Shown piece by piece: positions 50,585 to 59,455 of a stretch of 64,000 nt of DNA. Position numbers and translations under genes: made by a program. The stretch is from Dyadobacter chenwenxiniae (GTDB lineage Bacteria; Bacteroidota; Bacteroidia; Cytophagales; Spirosomataceae): contig NZ_CP094997.1 in NCBI RefSeq assembly GCF_022869785.1, positions 310,001 through 374,000 of the forward strand. Direction: 5' to 3'. The notes under the pieces are model-generated. The model had not been told where the DNA came from, searched no databases, and worked only from the letters and a program-made list of their open reading frames with translations. The first letter of the stretch is position 1; each line of letters begins with the position of its first letter.

Positions 50585-50707
50585 GTATAGATATACAAAA
50601 CCAAGCCGCGGATTTGAACGCTTTTGTACATACGTTATATCTGTTCTTCCCAGAACTGAAAAAGCGGGCTGACCAGTATTTTCCAGGTCCGGGATTTTAT
50701 TGTTTCA

Positions 50708-52000
50708 CTAAGCCTCGGAAGGAGGAAGTTCAATGATGGGCAGCTGAACGAGTTCCGAAATGCTGTTCAGGAATGGATCAAGGGCATTACAATCCCCGAT
50801 CAAGATGCTTTGCCGATCATTATCTTGGAGAATAGCGGAAAAATATGTTCCGCCGCCGCTACGGCCCGGATACACATTTTCGAGTTGAAATTGGGTCACA
50901 ACTGCCAGCGGAAAAATCATTGCGTGATCCTTGTTTGCAAATCCGACTTTACCGTTGGCCTCATCCATCCAGATCAAAAATTGCTTCTCAGGAGAAAGCA
51001 TGCTGGCCGCTAGTTGGGGTGTTTTTAGGAAGTAACGCGATCTGCGAAAGTCGGAACCAATGGTAAATGATTTGTCCAAAAGCATTAATTTGCTTATTGT
51101 GCCGTTTTGCTCGTATTCGGAATCTATCAGGTAATCGGGATACGCACGCTCATTTTGAACGGCCAGATAAGCGTAGCCCGATTCATAACCGTGCTGGCTG
51201 TCGTACCAGTAGATCAGTGAGAATTTTAAGCCCTCAAAGTGCCAGTAGCATGCATTCTGGTCATTTCTTTCGTATCCTTCATTGGTTTCACCCAAGACTG
51301 CAACGAGCGCTTTTTTAGCTAAAAAATAATTTTGATCACCATTCCCGTCCATGTGCAGATTGGTGTAAAAGCTGTCCAGAGGAACATCAAGGCGAAGATG
51401 AATCGGTAAATAGTAACGCCAATCGTCCAATATCAAATTGCCCAGCTGAACCGGGTGACGAAAACAGAGTTCGGTCAGTTCGTACTCGTTTTTTTGTTGG
51501 TATACAAAAGCGGAACCGGCCAATGCTTCCGAGGTCATATCCCAGCTTATTTGCTGTTCAGGCTGCGAATGAATACAAAATCCCCTGGCCAATGCTTTTC
51601 TTAAATCAGTTGGCTCAAACTGCTCTGAAATTCTGCCATTATTGGAATTGTCACCCCGCCAGAGTTCGGTTTTTTGAGGTTTGTTCTTATTTAGATTTTC
51701 ATAAAAGACCTTTTCATCCAGCGAAAGCCGACGTGCCAAATGCTGGAAGAAATTTGCAAATCCGTTGACCGAACACGGGATGAAATGTTGATGGTAATCA
51801 TTGAGAACCAAATTCTGACAACTTTCGGTCATATACAGATATACATATTGGAGCTTGCTCAAATCGATAACCGTTTCGCGAAAACCTTCCCGCGGCGAGT
51901 AAATGACCTTATCGTCCGCTATGCGCACATTCCCCTCCGATTTTGCCCGTGCAGCGGCCGGCGATTCTGCATTGAATAACCACTTGAACCAACGATTCAT
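50708..52000 (-). CDS. Unrecognised 430-residue protein
   Basis: No known family recognised. It has no signal peptide and no membrane helices, and it is rich in Tyr, Asn and Leu, like many soluble beta-rich proteins. The first 20 residues (MNRWFKWLFNAESPAAARAK) are amphipathic and basic and could bind membrane. Segments such as CYWHFEGLKFSLIYWYDSQH and YESGYAYLAVQNERAYPDYL are notable for aromatic content. The frame has normal coding composition throughout and no competing gene, so it is real. It stands alone between the glycosidase and the sigma operon, with hairpin-forming sequences at 52051-52074 in front. Confidence 0.65.
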   Translation of the reverse strand: MNRWFKWLFNAESPAAARAKSEGNVRIADDKVIYSPREGFRETVIDLSKLQYVYLYMTESCQNLVLNDYHQHFIPCSVNGFANFFQHLARRLSLDEKVFYENLNKNKPQKTELWRGDNSNNGRISEQFEPTDLRKALARGFCIHSQPEQQISWDMTSEALAGSAFVYQQKNEYELTELCFRHPVQLGNLILDDWRYYLPIHLRLDVPLDSFYTNLHMDGNGDQNYFLAKKALVAVLGETNEGYERNDQNACYWHFEGLKFSLIYWYDSQHGYESGYAYLAVQNERAYPDYLIDSEYEQNGTISKLMLLDKSFTIGSDFRRSRYFLKTPQLAASMLSPEKQFLIWMDEANGKVGFANKDHAMIFPLAVVTQFQLENVYPGRSGGGTYFSAILQDNDRQSILIGDCNALDPFLNSISELVQLPIIELPPSEA

Positions 52001-52050
52001 ATGTATTGCTGTTCAACCCGACGGCAGTTCCGTCAAAGGCATTTTCACGA

Positions 52051-52074
52051 ATATAAGCCTAAGGCGGCTTATAT
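52051..52074 (-). repeat. Hairpin between the glycosidase and the 430-residue gene
   Basis: ATATAAGCC and GGCTTATAT form a perfect 9-bp stem with a 6-nt loop, 31 nt after the glycosidase stop and 51 nt before the next start. It may be a terminator for the glycosidase gene, but no U tract follows. Confidence 0.4.
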
Positions 52075-52104
52075 TTCGAACATGTTATTGACTGGTGCAT
52101 GGTG

Positions 52105-54909
52105 TTAATGTTTGACTATTTTTTTATCAACACCATTAACCCGAATCACATAAACCCCGGGTGTCCAGGTGCTGATGTCCAGTTCGTAAGTGAGCGTGCC
52201 GGGATTATATGTCCGGATTTTCCTCCCGGATGCATTGATAATATCAAGTTGCTGGATTTTGCTTTCCGAGTTAACGCGAATAAAGGCAGAAGTTGGGTTA
52301 GGGTAAATACTGATCTGACCTTCGCTTTTTATTTCCGCCGTTACAATGCTGCTGAATGCATATGTGCCGTCGCGGTCTGTCATTTTCAGCCGGTAATAGT
52401 GACGGCCAGCCGGTAAATCAGCGTCTTCAAACTGGTAATCGGTGTTTTTTACAACATTGCCTTGTGCATTTACGCGGCCCGTTTCCGTGAAATTCTTCGC
52501 GTCCGAACTTCTTTGTACTACAAAATGCGAGCTGTTGGATTCCTGCGAAGTCTGCCATTTCAAGTGGGTAACTTTTCCTTCCGCTTGCGCAGTCAAAGTA
52601 ATCAGCGTTACCGGCAGCTGGCTACCTGGGTCGGTGGTCAGCGGGTTGGGATAAAGTGGCACGGACAAGCTGTTGGTGGCTTTTCCGGCCAGCACTTTTT
52701 TGGTGTACCCGCCCAGCGCCATATACCAGTCGGGCGTGAGATCGTAGCCGTCGGCATCCAGCGAGAGGAACCAGGTGTTGCCGCCCTTAGGCGTATGGGC
52801 AGCAAATTTTTCCATTTTAAAGAAGGAGGTGGCTTCGTCCACTTCATCAAACATAGCCAGGTAAACCATATTGGCGCCCTCATTTATTACATTCTGCGAT
52901 TGTTGCCACAGAAAACTGCCGCCATTGCGGGGGATTGAGTTCTTGATGGCAGCAGAGGGGTTGTTGCGGTAAGTTTGCAGGTTGAACCATGAAAAGCCTG
53001 GAAAGATTACCGGCATATAATCAATGCTTTTAGGGGCCAGATAAGCCATGTCGGGGCGTATGGTGTTGATTGCGAAAGCGCTCGCACCACTTTCATTGTT
53101 GTATCGCCCTACCGACCAGGGACTTACGACATCCAGCAGATCATACACCGCAAGCCACGCCGCTGAGTGGTCGCGCCAGTTGTTATTGAGGCCTCCCATA
53201 ATGCTGGCGCGGTATTTTGGGTTATCTGTCGGATCGGCCGGATCACCTTCTTTAAACCATCTGACGAGTTTTTCCGAACGTGCAGCCGTCGCTTCCGGAC
53301 TGGAAGCAAGCCCTAAGCCCCACAATGCAACGAGCGGTTTGCCTTTGTGCCACAGATAGTTGCTTTCAGAGGTGACACCCATTTCATCTACCAGCCGTTT
53401 CCAGTCGGCGATCACCTGCTCGGTGGAAGTGGCGTCGGCCCCGGAAAGATCATACATGATCGCGTATACGCGTCCGTATTTGTTGCTGGCCGTTTGCACA
53501 TTTTCAAGCACTTTGTCGAAATGCCTGTGGACGCGTGTGTCCGTCGTACGAAAATAATCCAGGAAGCGCTGTTGGAACACGCCATCGATCTCGTGCTGCT
53601 GCATCCATTTGAAATGCTCATCAACAGTGTTATAACTGTAACTTGAGAACAGTTTAGCGGGAGAGCCATTGGCATATGTCATATTGGTGGCCACCAGTTC
53701 GCTTTGCGGATAATTGCCCATGTAGGGCCACATGTCCACAGTAGAAGTAGCGTGTTCCGGTGCTCCGCCAAACCAGTGCAGCCACCAGTTGTGCGTAGGC
53801 GAGCCGTCGGAGGGCAGCCCAAACCATCCCTGGTACCCAAACATTACTTTGCCGTTCAGCGTATTATTTGCGGGGTTGGCAGTGGTTGCCGGTGCGGGTT
53901 CATAAAACTCGATTTCGTCAATCTTGGCGCTAATGCTGCCGTTCAAAGGCTGGCTGACGTGGAAGAAATTGATGGCGCCAAGATTTGGATTTCCGATCTT
54001 AGTAGCATCCGACAAATGCAAAATGACATGGTTCCAGCCATTCTGAATCTTTTGCGCAGCGATGTTCCAGTGGAATGCATCGTTGCCAGCTTGCCCTGAG
54101 GAGGAGAAAACAATGTTACCTGCGCCATTGAAAAGGCCTGCATCGGAAACATAAAGCCAGAATTTGGCCATGCCTGAGGCTTCGCTGACAGCCGTGTTAA
54201 ATGGCGTTGTATTCAAAGTGAACCAATTAGCCCCTGAACCCGTCCTTGTTATCGATCCGGCGCCCAGGATTTTATTAGCATTGTCAACAGCAACATTCTG
54301 GGTTCCTGACCAACCTGCCGTTTGATCTGCCTTATTGAAGATCTTTGCGCCGATCAGTTCGCTGCCTTCATAACCCTTGGTAAAACGGATATTGTCGATC
54401 TTGATGGTAACCGATTCTCCGGCATTAATGGGTTTATAATATCTGAAAAAATTGATCGCTGCCAGATCGGGATTGCCCGACTTGCCTGCCGCACTCAGCC
54501 GCAGCACGACGTTGTTCCACCCATTCCTCAGATTAACGCTTCCTGTTCCCCAGCTGAACTCATCGGTGTCGGGATTGCCCGAACTAGTTATTTCAAACTG
54601 TCCGTCCGAAGCACTGAATCTGGTAATGTCGGAAACAAAGAGGGAAAATTGCAGATAGGCAATGTTGAGCTCGCCGGCCGAAATCCCGGTGTTCAATGGA
54701 GCGGCGAAATTTTTCCTGAAACGCTCTGTATTACCGCCCTCGGATTTGATCGAGAAGCCGCCTTGTACGGGAGCGTCGTTGTCCAGACTAAGCGCATTGC
54801 TGCCGGCGCCCCAGCCCGTAAGCGACTCACAATCATCAACGGGAATCACTTGGGCATACCCCGGAAAACCCAGGATTAAAAATAGCAGTAGTAAATAACT
54901 TTTTTTCAT
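52105..54909 (-). CDS. Secreted glycoside hydrolase, GH71/99-like, with T9SS sorting domain
   Basis: From the ATG at 54909, 934 residues. A signal peptide (MKKSYLLLLFLILGFPGYAQ) is followed by two repeated carbohydrate-binding-type beta domains (about 22-180 and 185-340; both carry a GWNxVxLxLS-type segment, NGWNNVVLRLS and NGWNHVILHLS). The catalytic (beta/alpha)8 region spans about 350-740, with GKVMFGYQGWFGLPSDGS, EIDGVFQQRFLDYF and the Glu-containing MFDEVDEATSFF. A fibronectin-like module and a T9SS type A sorting domain (ISIYPNPTSAFI, ending GVYVIRVNGVDKKIVKH) complete it. GH71/99-like enzymes act on alpha-glucan or alpha-mannoside chains; the substrate is not known. The sorting domain sends it to the outer surface through type IX secretion. 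Confidence 0.87.
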   Translation of the reverse strand: MKKSYLLLLFLILGFPGYAQVIPVDDCESLTGWGAGSNALSLDNDAPVQGGFSIKSEGGNTERFRKNFAAPLNTGISAGELNIAYLQFSLFVSDITRFSASDGQFEITSSGNPDTDEFSWGTGSVNLRNGWNNVVLRLSAAGKSGNPDLAAINFFRYYKPINAGESVTIKIDNIRFTKGYEGSELIGAKIFNKADQTAGWSGTQNVAVDNANKILGAGSITRTGSGANWFTLNTTPFNTAVSEASGMAKFWLYVSDAGLFNGAGNIVFSSSGQAGNDAFHWNIAAQKIQNGWNHVILHLSDATKIGNPNLGAINFFHVSQPLNGSISAKIDEIEFYEPAPATTANPANNTLNGKVMFGYQGWFGLPSDGSPTHNWWLHWFGGAPEHATSTVDMWPYMGNYPQSELVATNMTYANGSPAKLFSSYSYNTVDEHFKWMQQHEIDGVFQQRFLDYFRTTDTRVHRHFDKVLENVQTASNKYGRVYAIMYDLSGADATSTEQVIADWKRLVDEMGVTSESNYLWHKGKPLVALWGLGLASSPEATAARSEKLVRWFKEGDPADPTDNPKYRASIMGGLNNNWRDHSAAWLAVYDLLDVVSPWSVGRYNNESGASAFAINTIRPDMAYLAPKSIDYMPVIFPGFSWFNLQTYRNNPSAAIKNSIPRNGGSFLWQQSQNVINEGANMVYLAMFDEVDEATSFFKMEKFAAHTPKGGNTWFLSLDADGYDLTPDWYMALGGYTKKVLAGKATNSLSVPLYPNPLTTDPGSQLPVTLITLTAQAEGKVTHLKWQTSQESNSSHFVVQRSSDAKNFTETGRVNAQGNVVKNTDYQFEDADLPAGRHYYRLKMTDRDGTYAFSSIVTAEIKSEGQISIYPNPTSAFIRVNSESKIQQLDIINASGRKIRTYNPGTLTYELDISTWTPGVYVIRVNGVDKKIVKH

Positions 54910-55310
54910 AGTACGCATGGATTTGGTGAAAACTCAAATCTCGCGTTGCACCTATAATTTTTGCTTAACTATGAATTAATAAAGAATTAATTTAAATTTT
55001 TTTCTGAAAAATGAAGTCGTTTATTTTTGACGCAGTTTTTGGGGCCGGGCTATGCTTGCTTAGAATTTGTTCGAGGTATCAAAACGCAAAAATGGGCGAT
55101 CCCGAAAGATCAGCCCATTTTTCTTAACGTTGAGTATAAACAGCCAATTATAGTAATACTTTTACGACCAAAAACCAGTACATCGGAAGACGTCAATTTT
55201 ATCTTTAAATAAGTATATCGAATTTATTTAACGGTTACAATAACGGTTTGATTAATGAAATAGGCATCGTTGTTTGACGCCCGTCTTGTGGAAGCCGGCA
55301 AAGGAGCAGC
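54910..55310. other. Intergenic region without a convincing gene
   Basis: About 400 nt. The left side (54940-55030) is very AT-rich and should hold the promoter of the glycosidase gene. A hairpin with 9-bp arms AAAATGGGC (55089-55097) and GCCCATTTT (55113-55121), followed on the plus strand by TCTTAACG, lies in the middle. On the right AACGGTT occurs twice (near 55230). A 61-residue plus-strand frame at 55027-55212 has no coding character. Nothing else is recognised. Confidence 0.4.
55089..55121 (+). terminator. Hairpin with A/U flanks, possible bidirectional terminator
   Basis: Nine-bp perfect arms with a 15-nt loop containing a nested GATC-type pairing; T-rich on the plus strand. No plus-strand gene precedes it, so it may end an unannotated small RNA or be a remnant. 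Confidence 0.35.
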
Positions 55311-56285
55311 TTAGTTTGGAATGAACTTGGGAACTACATTGCTTTTCGGTTCGAGCGTTCGCAGGTAGGCGTAAATGGCTTTCAGGTCGTTTTCTCGCAT
55401 CCCGGAATACATCGACCAGGGCATGACCGTATTCATATCTTTCGGCCCAACTTTATGCGCTATGTAATTGGAATCCCTGTAAATCTTGAAGCGTTTAACA
55501 AAAGCTTCCTCGCGCCATGAACCGATCCCGGTTTGAATGTCGGGACTGATGTTTTTGGAGGTAATTGTTCCCGAAGGAAGTTTGAATTCCTGTCCGCCTC
55601 CAAACTCACTGCCCGGCACCATATCCCCTTTTTCTCTTTTACTATGGCATTCTACGCAGCCAGCGGCGTTTACCAGGTATTTTCCCGTCGCCACAACATC
55701 GTCTTCCGAAGGCCTTTTGCCCAATGTTGCCTTTGATGGCATTGTATTGAGCAAAATAGAAACTGGGAAATCAGCCTCAGAGGCCGGAACATCTTTTTTT
55801 ACTGGTTTGAGCGTCCGGACGTAGGCGATAATGCTGTAAATGTCTTCCTGATCCATTTTGCCATACGCATGGTAAGGCATAACCGGAAATATTGCATTTC
55901 CATTTTTCTTTACTCCTGTTGTGATCGCGCGGAAAAGTTCGCCATCCGACCAGCTTCCAATGCCATAGGGCGTAATGTTTCTCGAAATAAATTTACCCGG
56001 GAAGCCCATTTCCTGGTTGAAAATCTCGCCGCCACTTCCCATATCACCAGCTACGACCGGACCTGCAAACAGGCTCCAGTCACGGGTGCTGTGACAATCC
56101 ATGCAGACATTGACATGATTGGCCAGGTATCTGCCGCGTTCGATCCTGGCAGGCGTTCTTTCGACGGTAAGTTTGGGCGCATCACCGACATTTGGCAGGG
56201 CCATTTTCACATAAAAACCGGCTGCAACGGCCAGGACAACGCAGAGAAGGAGGACGATCCCAATGATTTTGAAGAGCTTTTTCAT
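55311..56285 (-). CDS. Diheme c-type cytochrome
   Basis: 324 residues: an N-terminal membrane anchor (MKKLFKIIGIVLLLCVVLAVAAGFYV), then two cytochrome c domains with CMDCH (about residues 61-65) and CVECH (about 211-215). Each domain continues with a GKFISRNITP or GTITSKNISPD type segment and a Met ligand region (FPVMPYHAYGKM; TVMPWSMYSGM). The layout resembles gluconate/alcohol dehydrogenase cytochrome subunits and the cytochromes next to other periplasmic dehydrogenases, but no dehydrogenase is encoded nearby. It is likely periplasmic, inner-membrane anchored. A 15-bp hairpin lies immediately upstream of the start codon. Confidence 0.92.
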   Translation of the reverse strand: MKKLFKIIGIVLLLCVVLAVAAGFYVKMALPNVGDAPKLTVERTPARIERGRYLANHVNVCMDCHSTRDWSLFAGPVVAGDMGSGGEIFNQEMGFPGKFISRNITPYGIGSWSDGELFRAITTGVKKNGNAIFPVMPYHAYGKMDQEDIYSIIAYVRTLKPVKKDVPASEADFPVSILLNTMPSKATLGKRPSEDDVVATGKYLVNAAGCVECHSKREKGDMVPGSEFGGGQEFKLPSGTITSKNISPDIQTGIGSWREEAFVKRFKIYRDSNYIAHKVGPKDMNTVMPWSMYSGMRENDLKAIYAYLRTLEPKSNVVPKFIPN

Positions 56286-56293
56286 AACGTAAG

Positions 56294-56336
56294 GTGAGGG
56301 GTTTTTCTAAATTGTAAAAATAGAAAAACCCCTCAC
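56294..56336. repeat. Perfect 15-bp hairpin just upstream of the cytochrome c start codon
   Basis: GTGAGGGGTTTTTCT (56294-56308) and AGAAAAACCCCTCAC (56322-56336) pair perfectly around a 13-nt AT-rich loop. The inner edge is 8 nt from the ATG at 56285. It would occupy the ribosome-binding region, or else be the distant terminator of the TPR gene that ends at 56543. Confidence 0.6.
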
Positions 56337-56542
56337 TTTACCATAAGCTAAGTCTTTCAGTGTGAGCTATTTTGGGTGGAACTTATTAAGCGGTAAAATG
56401 ATAAATACCGTAACAGCCGTCCATTTAACAAATCAATAGAATGCACATTTTTTAGATTGTAACGGCTTGGCTTTTTTTTGGAATCCCCTAAAAAAGACTT
56501 TTTACGATAGGCAGAGCTCCTAAGGTGATTTTGGAAAAAGCG

Positions 56543-57925
56543 CTATCTAATAATTTGCTCAATAAGCGACCTGTAATGTACATCCTGACCAGTTTCCGTT
56601 AGCCAGTCGCGCACGATGAATTTGAAGAAAAGCATAGGTGGTTCGTGCTGGTCAATAGCAGCCTGAAAATAGTTCAGCGCCTCATCCACATCACCGAGCG
56701 AGGCGTGAACAATGCCCATATCATAATTGGCTACTACCTGGGTTTTGCTGAGCGAAGCCATTTGGGTCAGGATATCACGCGCACTTTCCGTTTCCTGGGA
56801 GAGCCCGAATAATACGCCGCAAGCGCTCAGGGTAATGCCATTATAGTTTATTTCCAACGCGTTTTCCAAAGCTTCCTGAGCTTCCGGAAAACTTTTTAGC
56901 GTGATAAGGTTGAGGCCAATGATCAGGTGACCACCCCAGAAAGAAGGCTCCAGCGCTACCAGTTTTTGTCCCTGCCGGACGGCTTTTTCAAAATTTCCCG
57001 CAATCCAGTATACGTATGCGGCGTAGAAATTATTGATCAGCGAGAAAGGTTCCAGCGATAACGCCATGGCAGTCTGCTCTTCTGCTTCCGCGTATTTACT
57101 GCTCAGTGCCAGGTAAAGCGCATATTGCCCGATCAGATCGGCTGCGTTCCAGTTCAATTCCAGTGCTTTGCGGAAGGACGCAGCAGCACTTGCAAAATCC
57201 CATTCGTTCAACATTTGCATGCGTGCTAAGGCCAGATAACTTTCGGCAATGCCGCTATCCAGCGCAAGCGCCTGACCAGTGGCCTGCTTCATAAGCGGCA
57301 ATGCTTTCGCGGCTGGAAGGTGCCTGTAAAACCACATATTCAGGTAACATGAAGCGATGCCTGCGTATGCAATTGCGTAAGTAGGGTCGAGGGCAATGGC
57401 AGATTCGAAGTAACCGATCGCTTTATGATAGGAATCCGGTCCGGCGAATTTGTTATGATAAAAACGCCCTCGTAAATACAGCTGGTAGGCTTCCTTGTTG
57501 TTGGTATATCGTTTAAAAGCAGCAACTGGTTCTTCACCAAGAAGCTGCACCTGGATGGCGCTTAAAATGGCCAGTGCAATTTCGTCCTGAATATCGAAAA
57601 TGTCATCCAGTTCCCGGTCATAATGTTCGGACCAAACGACACTGCTATCATTTGCACGGATAAGCTGCACATCAACAAGCAGTCTGTCGCCTGAATTCCT
57701 GATACTTCCCTGCAATATATGTTGGACGTTCAGTTGTTCACCGATCCATTTCAGATCCTGCGTTCTCCCCTTAAAAGTGAAAGATGAAGTCCGCCCGGCT
57801 ACTTGCAAACCCGAAACGCGGCTCAATACATTGATGATTTCTTCTGTGACCCCGTCACTAAAATATTCCTCTTCGGGATCGCTACTCAGGTTAACAAAGG
57901 GCAAAGCGGCAATCGATGGCTTCAT
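56543..57925 (-). CDS. TolB-like/FlgO-type N-terminus with tetratricopeptide repeats
   Basis: 460 residues. The first 125 residues (PSIAALPFVNLSSDPEEEYF, SDGVTEEIINVLSRVSGLQV, VQHILQGSIRNSGDRLLVDV, VVWSEHYDRELDDIFDIQDE) are the TolB-like unit usually found behind an adenylate-cyclase, kinase or winged-helix domain. The rest is TPR repeats (YHKAIGYFESAIALDPTYAI and about eight more). Here no N-terminal effector domain exists: an in-frame TGA lies two codons before the ATG, and the gene on the other side starts 176 nt away. It has no signal peptide and is presumably cytoplasmic; the partner is unknown. Confidence 0.85.
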   Translation of the reverse strand: MKPSIAALPFVNLSSDPEEEYFSDGVTEEIINVLSRVSGLQVAGRTSSFTFKGRTQDLKWIGEQLNVQHILQGSIRNSGDRLLVDVQLIRANDSSVVWSEHYDRELDDIFDIQDEIALAILSAIQVQLLGEEPVAAFKRYTNNKEAYQLYLRGRFYHNKFAGPDSYHKAIGYFESAIALDPTYAIAYAGIASCYLNMWFYRHLPAAKALPLMKQATGQALALDSGIAESYLALARMQMLNEWDFASAAASFRKALELNWNAADLIGQYALYLALSSKYAEAEEQTAMALSLEPFSLINNFYAAYVYWIAGNFEKAVRQGQKLVALEPSFWGGHLIIGLNLITLKSFPEAQEALENALEINYNGITLSACGVLFGLSQETESARDILTQMASLSKTQVVANYDMGIVHASLGDVDEALNYFQAAIDQHEPPMLFFKFIVRDWLTETGQDVHYRSLIEQIIR

Positions 57926-58045
57926 GACTCAAGAAGTTGGTATGCATATGTTTTTACTTGCTGCGCGGCAGCGCCTGCCGACGGCGTAATATCGCCACTT
58001 AATAATTAAGTTTTTTTATTAAAAGGTTTTGCCAAATATAGTGCA

Positions 58046-58065
58046 ACCATGTTATGCAACATGGT
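58046..58065. promoter_or_regulatory. Palindrome between divergent TPR and LVIVD genes
   Basis: ACCATGTT-ATGC-AACATGGT has perfect 8-bp arms. It lies 37 nt before the plus-strand lipoprotein gene and 121 nt before the TPR gene. A possible operator. Confidence 0.4.
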
Positions 58066-58101
58066 GTCTAAAGGAAAAATGGCAAATCTAACTGCTGCGC
58101 T

Positions 58102-58638
58102 ATGAAAAATCGCTTTCTACTATTTTTTCTTCTGGCCATTGTCTCATCCTGCGTCACGGATGGCGACGATTTTTATGAGCGGATCCCGTTCGACGGCACA
58201 GGCTACACGCCTATTTATAAAACGGCAGAAGAGATGGCCAAAATAGAGGTTATCGGGGCGCAGCCGTTGTCCAAGCCGGGCAAGATATACGTGCTCGAAC
58301 CTTATCTTTTTATTAATGAATCGGGTAAGGGCATTCACATCGTTGACAATTCCGATCCGAAAAAACCGCAAAATATTTCCTTCATTTCTATTACCGGAAA
58401 TTATGATATGGCAGCGAAAGGTACATTTTTATATGCTGATAACTTGACCAATCTGGTCGTTTTTGACATCAGCAATCCCAAAGTGCCCAAGCTGACCAAA
58501 ACAGTGCCGAATGCTATTCCCGTCAATAATTATCCGCCATTCGACGGAGTCTATTTTGAATGCGTGGAAAGCAAAAAGGGCATTGTAACAGGCTGGGAAA
58601 AAGTGCCGATGTCCCAAAAACCTAACTGCATGCGGTAG
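58102..58638 (+). CDS. LVIVD-repeat lipoprotein, short form
   Basis: 178 residues. The signal peptide MKNRFLLFFLLAIVSSC has a lipobox Cys-17. The mature part contains two LVIVD-type beta-propeller repeats (YLFINESGKGIHIVDNSDPK and YADNLTNLVVFDISNPKVPK), followed by an unusual short tail (GIVTGWEKVPMSQKPNCMR) with two Cys. LVIVD repeats form beta propellers in cell-surface proteins. With only two repeats it cannot close a propeller alone and may pair with the next gene's product, 49 nt downstream. Confidence 0.78.
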   Translation: MKNRFLLFFLLAIVSSCVTDGDDFYERIPFDGTGYTPIYKTAEEMAKIEVIGAQPLSKPGKIYVLEPYLFINESGKGIHIVDNSDPKKPQNISFISITGNYDMAAKGTFLYADNLTNLVVFDISNPKVPKLTKTVPNAIPVNNYPPFDGVYFECVESKKGIVTGWEKVPMSQKPNCMR

Positions 58639-58687
58639 CAGCATTGAAACACGCATTTTAACTGACAAGCGAAAACTGGTTTTAAAT

Positions 58688-59455
58688 ATGAAAAGATTTG
58701 CGCCATTTATTTTTTTAGGGCTGGCTATTCTGGGATTGCTCCTGATATTGAGCGGCTGTGATGGTGACAGGACCGACTCCGCACTAAACCCGCAAACCGG
58801 TGCCGGAGGCTCCATGGCGCGGTTTGCGGTAACCGGGAACACCTTGTACATTGTCTCAAAGGAATCGCTGGAAGTGTACGACATCAGCCAGGGCGCCAGT
58901 CCGGTAAAAACAGTCAAAAAGGACATGGGCGTGGGGATAGAGACGATTTTTCCTTACCGGGATAACCTCTACGTAGGAGCGATGGACGGCATGTACATTT
59001 ATGATAATTCTACGCCAAGGGATCCGAAGCTATTGACCAAATATCAGCATGTCCAGTCGTGTGATCCGGTGGTGGTTCAAGGCAAATACGCATATGTGAC
59101 GTTACGGAATGGCGTCACCTGTCGGCCCGGCAACACATTAAGCTCACTGGACGTGGTCGATGTCAGCAATCCTGCACAACCTGTAATGGTACATTCGCAG
59201 CCTATGACCTCGCCTTACGGACTGGGCGTTTCAGGCAATAAGCTATTTGTGTGTGAAGGAACCAAGGGCTTTACGGTGCTGGATATAACCAATCCGGCAG
59301 CGCCTTTATTCAAACATACATTCGAGGAATTACCGGCCTATGATGTCATTGTCAGGGACAAACACTTGATTATAACGGGAGAGAAAGGTCTGTTCCAATA
59401 CAAGTATGACGATGCGGACAATGTTGAATTTTTGAGTAAGATTCCGGTTTTATGA
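58688..59455 (+). CDS. LVIVD-repeat lipoprotein, long form
   Basis: 255 residues. The signal MKRFAPFIFLGLAILGLLLI then LSGC gives lipobox Cys-24. About five LVIVD-like repeats follow (LYIVSKESLEVYDISQGASP, LYVGAMDGMYIYDNSTPRDP, VDVSNPAQP, LFVCEGTKGFTVLDITNPAA). It is a predicted outer-surface beta propeller of unknown ligand. The stop codon overlaps the ATG of the next gene (ATGA), so the two are translationally coupled. Together with the gene before it, it forms a small three-gene operon. Confidence 0.83.
   Translation: MKRFAPFIFLGLAILGLLLILSGCDGDRTDSALNPQTGAGGSMARFAVTGNTLYIVSKESLEVYDISQGASPVKTVKKDMGVGIETIFPYRDNLYVGAMDGMYIYDNSTPRDPKLLTKYQHVQSCDPVVVQGKYAYVTLRNGVTCRPGNTLSSLDVVDVSNPAQPVMVHSQPMTSPYGLGVSGNKLFVCEGTKGFTVLDITNPAAPLFKHTFEELPAYDVIVRDKHLIITGEKGLFQYKYDDADNVEFLSKIPVL

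Noticed and set aside
55030..55085. tRNA or tmRNA fragment (GTTCGAGGTATC resembles a T-arm)
   Set aside because: No acceptor stem, anticodon arm or CCA can be matched around it.
55027..55212. 61-residue plus-strand ORF after the glycosidase region
   Set aside because: It passes through the hairpin at 55089-55121 and has no coding character.
58102..59455. The two LVIVD genes as one gene broken by a frameshift
   Set aside because: Each has its own signal peptide and lipobox, so they are separate genes.
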